A stretch of 11,596 nt of DNA from an uncultured Oscillospiraceae bacterium (lineage in GTDB: Bacteria > Bacillota > Clostridia > Oscillospirales > Oscillospiraceae), in contig CAJTLK010000056.1 of assembly GCA_910577415.1 (NCBI GenBank), positions 1 through 11,596 on the forward strand, read 5' to 3'. Each line of letters starts with the position of its first letter. Position 1 is the stretch's first letter. Made by a program: the position numbers and the translations under genes. This document shows, piece by piece, positions 7,096-11,596 of this stretch. The notes beneath the pieces were generated by a model. The model was not told the origin of the DNA. It was given only the letters and a program-made list of their open reading frames with translations, and ran no database searches.

Positions 7096-7830
7096 CTACA
7101 GCTTCAGGAGGGGGACCTTTCTGCCGGTGAGGCGAAGGGAAATGTTGCGGTAGGCCGCGGCGGCGCCCCTGCCGGAGCAGAGGGCCAGGGGGCGGCCCTG
7201 ATTGGCGCAGACCATGACCTGCTCATCCTCGGGAACGACGCCCAGAAGAGGCAGTCCGGCAGCGTCCATGGCGCTGTCGATGTTGACGCGCATCTTTTTC
7301 AACAATTTTGGCTGGACCCGGTTGACCACCAGATGGATCTGGTCTACCTGCCGCGCCAGCTCAGAAACTGTGCGCTGGGCATCCCGAAGGGCGGAAGCAT
7401 CGGTGGTGGAGACTACGATGGCCCTGTCACAGCCGCAGACCGCCAGCTGAAATCCTGCGCCTAATCCGGCGGGGGCATCCAAAAGGATATAGTCAAAGCG
7501 GCTCTTGGCCTGGTCCAGCATCTCCTTCACAAGCTCCGGAGAAAGCTGCTCAGGCAGGGTCACAGGGGCAGTGAGAAGAAACAAACCCGAGATCTCCGGG
7601 TGCTCCACCACAGCACGCTCCAAAGAGCAGCGCCCCTGGAGAACGTCGGTAAAATCCATCAACGCCCGGTCAGCAAGGCCCAGGGACAGGTCCAGATTTC
7701 GCAGCCCCACGTCCATATCGATACATAGTGTGGAGTAGCCCAGCGCGGCCAGACAAGAACTGACGGCGCCCACCAGAGAGGTCTTTCCCGTCCCCCCCTT
7801 GCCGGAGGTGACGGCAATGACAGTCGACAT
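7096..7830 (-). CDS. minD: MinD-like septum-site ATPase, short C-terminus
   Basis: ParA/MinD-class P-loop ATPase of 244 residues. MinD dimerises on ATP, binds the membrane and recruits MinC to place the division septum. It shows the deviant Walker A KGGTGKT (11-17, with signature Lys11), DMDVGLRNLDLSLGL (38-52, the MinD hallmark), LLDAPAGLGAG (116-126, switch II) and AYRNISLRLTG (226-236). MinD proteins normally run to about 265 residues and end in an amphipathic membrane-targeting helix (E. coli GFLKRLFGG); this one stops at GRKVPLLKL, before that segment. ATG at 7830 has GGGAGG (7840-7845) 9 nt upstream, and a strong promoter lies just beyond. No minC or minE is adjacent; the next gene is the mgsA-like one. 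The GLRNLD signature favours MinD over flagellar FlhG or chromosomal ParA, but with the missing tail a diverged role is possible. Confidence 0.85.
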   Translation of the reverse strand: MSTVIAVTSGKGGTGKTSLVGAVSSCLAALGYSTLCIDMDVGLRNLDLSLGLADRALMDFTDVLQGRCSLERAVVEHPEISGLFLLTAPVTLPEQLSPELVKEMLDQAKSRFDYILLDAPAGLGAGFQLAVCGCDRAIVVSTTDASALRDAQRTVSELARQVDQIHLVVNRVQPKLLKKMRVNIDSAMDAAGLPLLGVVPEDEQVMVCANQGRPLALCSGRGAAAAYRNISLRLTGRKVPLLKL

Positions 7831-7871
7831 AGTTTCAAACCTCCCTACTAGACCGCCTTGAGCGGGAAGAT

Positions 7872-7900
7872 ATTATACCAAAAAAATGGCTAAAGTTCAA
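7872..7900 (-). promoter_or_regulatory. Sigma-A-type promoter for minD
   Basis: On the minus strand TTGAAC (7900-7895) and TATAAT (7877-7872) are separated by exactly 17 bases, with an A-rich tract just upstream of the -35 that could act as an UP element. Transcription would start near 7865, leaving a leader of about 35 bases before the minD ATG with its strong ribosome-binding site. It would drive minD and probably the mgsA-like gene. It is the clearest promoter in the window. Confidence 0.85.
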
Positions 7901-7920
7901 GGTTTTTTGTGGATTTTACG

Positions 7921-7942
7921 AAAACGGCTATAGCGGCGTTTT
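7921..7942 (-). terminator. Weak inverted repeat across the rsmG stop
   Basis: AAAACG (minus, 7942-7937) and CGTTTT (7926-7921) form a 6-bp stem that includes the rsmG stop codon, with GC-TATA-GC inside. The T run is part of the stem, so termination would be weak at best. It is included because the mscL-to-rsmG transcript ends here and the minD promoter begins immediately after. Confidence 0.25.
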
Positions 7943-8698
7943 CTTGATCTTTCCCCAACTTCTGGGCAGCCCCTTAGGAGTGGGAGAAATTTTTTTGACC
8001 GGCACCAACCGATGGGTGACTCCGGCACCGGGGATAGGATAATCTATGGCCTCCAATTGCCTGCCCCCCAGTCGCTCTACGGAGGTGGCGCCGGAGGCGA
8101 TCTCCAAGTTGCTCTCCACGCTCTTCATGGCAACGAATTTCCCACCCACCCTTACATAGGGCAGGCATAGCTCGCACAGCAGCGGGTAGGACGCCACCGC
8201 CCGGGAAACGGCAAGATCAAAGCTGTCCCGGAACTCCGGCTGCAATGCCAGTTCCTCCGCCCGGGCGTGAAGGCACCGAACGCCGTCAAGGAAAAGAACT
8301 TCACAGACTTCGTGCAGCCAATTCACCCGCTTGCCCAGGGAGTCCACCAGGGTAAGGGAGAGTGACGGCTCCAAAATTTTCAGCACCAAGCCAGGAAACC
8401 CTGCCCCGGTGCCTACGTCGATGAGGGACTTGCCCGCCAGCCAGGTAGGGGTAGGGTCCAAACCCCGCTGTGCCTTTGTAGGGGCGGGTTCTAAACCCGC
8501 CCGGTCCCCGTAGGCCAGCACTGCCGCGGAATCCAAGAAGTGGAGCCGGGCGATCTGATCGGGCTGGGTGATGGCGGTAAGGTTCATGACCTGATTTTGC
8601 TCCAAAAGCAGCTGGCTATACCTGCACAGCTTGTCCACTGCGCCGCTGGGCGGGGTAAGGCCCATCTCCGCAAGTCCCTGAATAAGAATATCCTTCAT
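7928..8698 (-). CDS. rsmG: 16S rRNA (guanine-527 N7)-methyltransferase RsmG with an inserted repeat
   Basis: SAM-dependent methyltransferase (formerly GidB) that makes m7G527 in 16S rRNA; its loss is known to give low-level streptomycin resistance. 256 residues, slightly longer than the usual 205-240. It has the N-terminal YSQLLLEQNQVMNLTAIT (27-44), HFLDS (53-57), the SAM loop LIDVGTGAGFPG (92-103), LTLVDSLGKRVNWL (115-128), AVSRAVASYPLL (163-174) and a basic C-terminal tail TPKGLPR...IKKTPL. Between HFLDS and the SAM loop, residues 66-85 are an 11-residue tandem repeat (GLEPAPT, GLDPTPT) encoded by palindromic DNA, which explains the extra length. ATG at 8698 lies 4 bases after the preceding stop, with GAGG/GGGG just before it, implying translational coupling; a TTG at 8722 would extend into the upstream gene and is less likely. 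Catalytic motifs are intact, so it is probably functional. Confidence 0.95.
   Translation of the reverse strand: MKDILIQGLAEMGLTPPSGAVDKLCRYSQLLLEQNQVMNLTAITQPDQIARLHFLDSAAVLAYGDRAGLEPAPTKAQRGLDPTPTWLAGKSLIDVGTGAGFPGLVLKILEPSLSLTLVDSLGKRVNWLHEVCEVLFLDGVRCLHARAEELALQPEFRDSFDLAVSRAVASYPLLCELCLPYVRVGGKFVAMKSVESNLEIASGATSVERLGGRQLEAIDYPIPGAGVTHRLVPVKKISPTPKGLPRSWGKIKKTPL
8445..8502. repeat. Two tandem palindromic repeat units inside rsmG
   Basis: Two 24-base units start with GTAGGGG at 8445-8468 and 8478-8501, offset by 33 bases (exactly 11 codons), matching at 17 of 24 positions. The second contains a perfect 9-bp inverted repeat, GGGCGGGTT (8482-8490) and AACCCGCCC (8494-8502), around CTA; the first is a decayed version. 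The array lies in frame in rsmG and encodes residues 66-85. From memory, GC-rich palindromes of the type GTAGGGGCGGG...CCCGCC recur between genes in Oscillospiraceae; I cannot check copy number here. Confidence 0.75.
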
Positions 8699-8702
8699 GT
8701 CC

Positions 8703-9050
8703 TCACCCCACAAGCTGGGCAAAAAGGACGGGAATGCCGCGGATCAGATTCCATACCGACAGGGCAAAGCAGCCCCCGGATACCAGGATACAGGCAGGAA
8801 GACCACCCCGGCCCTTACCCTCCCGAAAGCGGAGAATGGCGGCGCAGCCCAGCCCCACCAGAGCGGGAGTGACCATCAGCGGGCCAATGCCGGTTAAAAA
8901 GTAACCATGGGCAAGGCCATAGACGTTGAGCAGGGTAAGGATGACCATATAGACCACGCCTACCCAGGCCCACAGCCGCTTCATAGGGGAGGCGTACTGG
9001 ATAGGCTGCTTTTGCTCCTGGGCCTCATTTTGCAGCTCCTTTTTGTCCAT
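8703..9050 (-). CDS. Small three-helix membrane protein, unknown function
   Basis: 115 residues that I do not recognise as a named family. A polar, Gln/Lys/Glu-rich N-terminus (1-22) is followed by three likely transmembrane segments: about 26-48 (LWAWVGVVYMVILTLL), about 51-73 (FLTGIGPLMVTPALVGLGCA) and about 83-112 (GLPACILVSGGCFALSVWNL), with a basic loop RFREGKGRGG between the second and third. Its ATG at 9050 overlaps the mscL stop by one base (TAATG), and its stop lies 4 bases before rsmG, so it is translationally coupled on both sides. No strong ribosome-binding site of its own is visible, in keeping with coupling. Placement after mscL hints at a membrane role, but nothing in the sequence defines one. 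Confidence 0.8.
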   Translation of the reverse strand: MDKKELQNEAQEQKQPIQYASPMKRLWAWVGVVYMVILTLLNVYGLAHGYFLTGIGPLMVTPALVGLGCAAILRFREGKGRGGLPACILVSGGCFALSVWNLIRGIPVLFAQLVG

Positions 9051-9451
9051 TACTTTTTCAGCAGGTCACGAATTTCGGCCAGCAGCTTTTCCTCGTTGGA
9101 AGGCTCTGGCTCGGGTTCGGGCGCTGCGGGGGCCTCCTCAGCCTTCTTGTGGAAGGAGTTCATGGCCTTCACCAGGCAGAACACCACAAAGGCCATGACC
9201 AGGAAGTTAAGGATGGCCTGGACAAAGTTGCCATAGGTGACTACCGCGCCGCCAATGGTGACAGACAGCTCGGCAAAGGAAATGCTCCCGGTCAGTATGC
9301 CCAGCAGGGGCATGATAATGTCGTTGATGAGGGAGGTGGTGATGGCGGAAAAGGCGCCGCCAATGATAACGCCCACCGCCATGTCCATCACATTGCCCCG
9401 GGCAATAAACTCCTTGAATTCGCCGATGAACCCTTTGCTCTTCTCTTTCAT
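9050..9451 (-). CDS. mscL: Large-conductance mechanosensitive channel
   Basis: Homopentameric inner-membrane channel that opens under membrane tension to release solutes during hypo-osmotic shock. 133 residues, normal length. The N-terminal helix and TM1 carry the family signature FKEFIARGNVMDMAVGVIIG (12-31), continuing to about 47 (LINDIIMPLLG); a periplasmic loop with VVTYGNFVQAI (70-80) leads into TM2 (about 76-98, LNFLVMAFVVFCLVKAMN). The tail has a Pro/Glu-rich linker (105-118) and the usual C-terminal bundle helix NEEKLLAEIRDLLKK. AGGAGG lies 8 nt before ATG 9451. It is the first gene of a coupled trio with the small membrane protein and rsmG. I found no convincing promoter in the 105-base gap upstream. 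Confidence 0.97.
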   Translation of the reverse strand: MKEKSKGFIGEFKEFIARGNVMDMAVGVIIGGAFSAITTSLINDIIMPLLGILTGSISFAELSVTIGGAVVTYGNFVQAILNFLVMAFVVFCLVKAMNSFHKKAEEAPAAPEPEPEPSNEEKLLAEIRDLLKK

Positions 9452-9478
9452 GTTTTGTACCTCCTGTTTATTTCTTGC

Positions 9479-9493
9479 GGAGGCGGGGCCTCC
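9479..9493. other. Short GC hairpin upstream of mscL
   Basis: GGAGGC and GCCTCC form a perfect 6-bp stem with a 3-base loop, in the gap between the end of the large SLH gene and mscL. Neither strand has a T run after it, so I do not call it a terminator. The rest of this 105-base gap shows no recognisable promoter. Confidence 0.3.
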
Positions 9494-9556
9494 ACTGGCT
9501 TACAAGCGTTGTTCCTGAGTAGGAGGCTACAAACGTAGTCCGCTCTGTCCCAAAGC

Positions 9557-11596
9557 TTACAGCTCCTTAAACTCTATTCGGTATATTTTTTCATCCTTGC
9601 CCACGAACCCCCGGCCATCGTCCGTCAGAGCGCTGATCCAGTCGAAGTCCTCGCTGAGGCGGTGGCCCAGACCGTTGATGTAGCAATTCAACCCTCTGCG
9701 GACGTCCAGCTCCCCGCCGGGGGCGGGATAGCCGTAGGCTTCCACAGCGTTATACCAATTCATGCTGCCCAGCTCGGTGGCGTTGCCGCCGTCCCAGAGG
9801 GTGCAGATCCCATTTTCCGGCAGACCGGTCTGGCTCAGATACTTGTCGCCGGCAACCTCGGTGGCCCGGTAGCACTGGGCATTAAGGGGCACCGCAAAGG
9901 TTCCCGTCTCGTCCACCAGCCCGCCCATCTCTACCCGGGAGCCGTCGGGCTGGGTGAACCAAAAGCTCAGGTAAAGCCCCCCGCCGGTGGACAGCATACC
10001 GACTGGCTTTTCTCCGTCTCCCGGCCAGGGCAGCAGCTCTCCATCCAGGGTAAGAATGCCGTTGTTCTCTCTGCCGCTGGTGATGATGGGCATTACCGGG
10101 TAAGTCACCTCGTGGCCCGACATGGGGTCGTCCATCAGGTAGGTGAGGGTGTAGGAATACTTCTCTGGCGTGGGCTTGGGCTGGAATTCCACCCGCAGCT
10201 CCGGTTTCAGGATGCGGGCGCAGATGGCGGCGGCCTCGGCGCGTGACAAGGAAGAACCCTTGTCAAAGATGCCAAACTCATCCTTGCCGGTCATCACCCC
10301 GGCGTTGTAGAAGTCCAGCACCATTTCCGCCAACTCTTTGCTGCCCCACTCGGCCCCGGCGTCGGGGAAGTCGGAAATGTGGTTGATCCTGGGCGCCAGC
10401 AGCTCCGCCGCCGTGGCGTGGAGGGCCTCCACAAAATCGCCCCGGGTGGCGGTTTTAGCCGGCTCGGAGGGCCGCAGAGGAAGAGGGGCGGTAAGCTGCT
10501 CTTTTTCCAGATAGTATATGGTGTCCCGGAACCAGTCCCCAGGCAGGGGCCGCCGGTCAACTTTGAGCAGGTCGACCACAAGGGCGTCAACGACCTCCCG
10601 CTCCTCCTTGGTGCCGTCAGGGGAGGGGTACAAAACCAGAGCGTCCCCATCAGAGCCGGACTGCCGGCGGGCCTCACAGGGGAGGGGGCCAGAGGGCTCG
10701 GGCAGGACCGTCCAGACCGTGGCCTGGGCAGACTCCCACGGGGCGAGCCAACCGATGGCAGCCATCTTTTCCTCCGATAGGTTTGCCACCAAATGCCCCA
10801 GGGACATGGGGGAAATGGTGGAGCCGCACTCCATACTGTCAAAGCGTAGGCGAACGCCGTTTTCAAACTCCAGCGTCACCGTGCCGTACTCCTCCGGGGC
10901 CTTGGGCAGGTTTCCGTCCCCGCCGCTTTTGACGTGGTGGATGCGCCCGGCCAGGGTGGCGGCTTCCGCCAGGGTCACGGTGCCCTGGGGGTGGAATATC
11001 CCTTCCCCCACACCCTTCATCAGCCCCGCCTCCACGCACACGCCTACGTAGGGCGCGAACCAGTCATCAGTGGACACGTCTACAAATGTAGTTCCCTCCG
11101 CCTCTAAGGACGGAGCCTCTGGGCCAGGGTCGTTCTCTGGCCCCTCTGCCGGGGGCTTTTCACCCCCTGACGCCCCGCCTTTTTCAAACGCCACTGTCAG
11201 CTCCCCGGTGGCAGTGTCCACCCGGTAGGTGTACGTCCCCACGTCGTGGAGCAGCTCCCCGGCGGCGTTATAGAGAACGTCGTCAAAGCGGTAAACATAG
11301 GACAGTACCGACCCATCCTCATTGAAAAAAAGCTCGTCCGGCCCGCGATCCGTGGGGTACTGGGGGTACTTTTCTCCTGCTGCCGCTGTACTGGGCAGAA
11401 GCAACCGTTGAATTTGTTTTTCCGGCTCCACCGTTGCAGGCTCCTGGCAAAAGAGGTAAAGGTAGTAGTCTCTGGATGTTTTACCGTCCCGCTCAAACTC
11501 GCTCCACATCAGCGCCGCCGTATAGTCAGTCCCCTCCAGGCGCTTCTCCACGGTGATACCCATGTCCGTATACCAGCTTATCAGTTGGTCCTGGGT
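9557..11596 (-). CDS. Large SLH-domain surface protein with WG-like C-terminal region, 5' end cut by window edge
   Basis: The frame has no stop up to the right edge, and the first ATG in the window (11563) lies within it: 11 more codons (TQDQLISWYTD) precede it, and no signal peptide or convincing ribosome-binding site is seen there, so the true start is outside. Numbering from that Met (668 residues): an N-terminal beta-rich region (about 1-130), an acidic Pro/Gly linker (131-157), SLH1 at about 158-210 (FVDVSTDDWFAPYVG, GLMKGVGEGIF), an inserted region of about 125 residues (213-340), SLH2 at about 343-390, SLH3 at 397-458 (FYNAGVMTGKDEFGIF, LSRAE, ILKPELR), then a WG-like region (about 465-668) ending DDGRGFVGKDEKIYRIEF. 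SLH3 matches those of both other SLH proteins here, and the end matches the WG lipoprotein. It is probably exported and wall-bound; ligand unknown. Confidence 0.85.
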   Translation of the reverse strand, partial: TQDQLISWYTDMGITVEKRLEGTDYTAALMWSEFERDGKTSRDYYLYLFCQEPATVEPEKQIQRLLLPSTAAAGEKYPQYPTDRGPDELFFNEDGSVLSYVYRFDDVLYNAAGELLHDVGTYTYRVDTATGELTVAFEKGGASGGEKPPAEGPENDPGPEAPSLEAEGTTFVDVSTDDWFAPYVGVCVEAGLMKGVGEGIFHPQGTVTLAEAATLAGRIHHVKSGGDGNLPKAPEEYGTVTLEFENGVRLRFDSMECGSTISPMSLGHLVANLSEEKMAAIGWLAPWESAQATVWTVLPEPSGPLPCEARRQSGSDGDALVLYPSPDGTKEEREVVDALVVDLLKVDRRPLPGDWFRDTIYYLEKEQLTAPLPLRPSEPAKTATRGDFVEALHATAAELLAPRINHISDFPDAGAEWGSKELAEMVLDFYNAGVMTGKDEFGIFDKGSSLSRAEAAAICARILKPELRVEFQPKPTPEKYSYTLTYLMDDPMSGHEVTYPVMPIITSGRENNGILTLDGELLPWPGDGEKPVGMLSTGGGLYLSFWFTQPDGSRVEMGGLVDETGTFAVPLNAQCYRATEVAGDKYLSQTGLPENGICTLWDGGNATELGSMNWYNAVEAYGYPAPGGELDVRRGLNCYINGLGHRLSEDFDWISALTDDGRGFVGKDEKIYRIEFKEL

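Noticed and set aside
9479..9493. Terminator for the large SLH gene
   Set aside because: The stem is short and lacks a following T run on either strand.
11561..11563. ATG at 11563 as the start of the large SLH protein
   Set aside because: The frame is open for 11 more codons to the edge, there is no signal peptide or good ribosome-binding site, and the residues upstream read as normal protein.
1..11596. CRISPR array, tRNA, rRNA or insertion sequence
   Set aside because: No regularly spaced repeats, tRNA-like cloverleaf, rRNA sequence or transposase-like reading frame was recognised.

Overview
The window looks like chromosomal DNA of a GC-rich Clostridia member, probably Oscillospiraceae-like (Flavonifractor/Lawsonibacter type). 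This rests on GC-rich codon use, S-layer-homology (SLH) surface proteins, Firmicutes-style Shine-Dalgarno sites and the hisS/aspS neighbourhood; it is inference, not a database match. Every supported gene lies on the minus strand, so the biological order runs from high to low coordinates. Coding density is high, and no gene-free stretch exceeds about 120 bases.

In direction of transcription: (i) the 3' part of a large SLH/WG-like surface protein gene whose start lies beyond the right edge; (ii) a tightly coupled trio, mscL, a small three-helix membrane protein of unknown function, and rsmG; (iii) a clear sigma-A-type promoter followed by a minD-like ATPase gene and a methylglyoxal-synthase-family gene, closed by a GC-rich stem-loop that looks like a terminator; (iv) hisS; (v) a three-gene cell-surface cassette (SLH protein, WG-repeat lipoprotein, SLH-parvulin foldase); (vi) aspS, cut by the left edge. 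hisS and aspS are commonly adjacent in Firmicutes; here about 3.7 kb of envelope genes separates them.

The SLH proteins are related to each other: they share a three-SLH block with strongly similar third repeats but have different C-terminal modules (parvulin-type PPIase, a short tail, a WG-like region). The lipoprotein and the large SLH protein also end in nearly the same motif. This suggests local duplication and domain shuffling to build a set of membrane-anchored and wall-anchored surface proteins, one of them a probable extracytoplasmic foldase.

The points most worth a second look are: a methylglyoxal-synthase homologue with Ser in place of the catalytic Asp; rsmG carrying an in-frame pair of palindromic repeats that encode an 11-residue tandem repeat; a MinD-like protein that stops before the usual membrane-targeting helix, with its amber stop in the same open frame as the next gene; and the SLH/WG/parvulin cassette between hisS and aspS.
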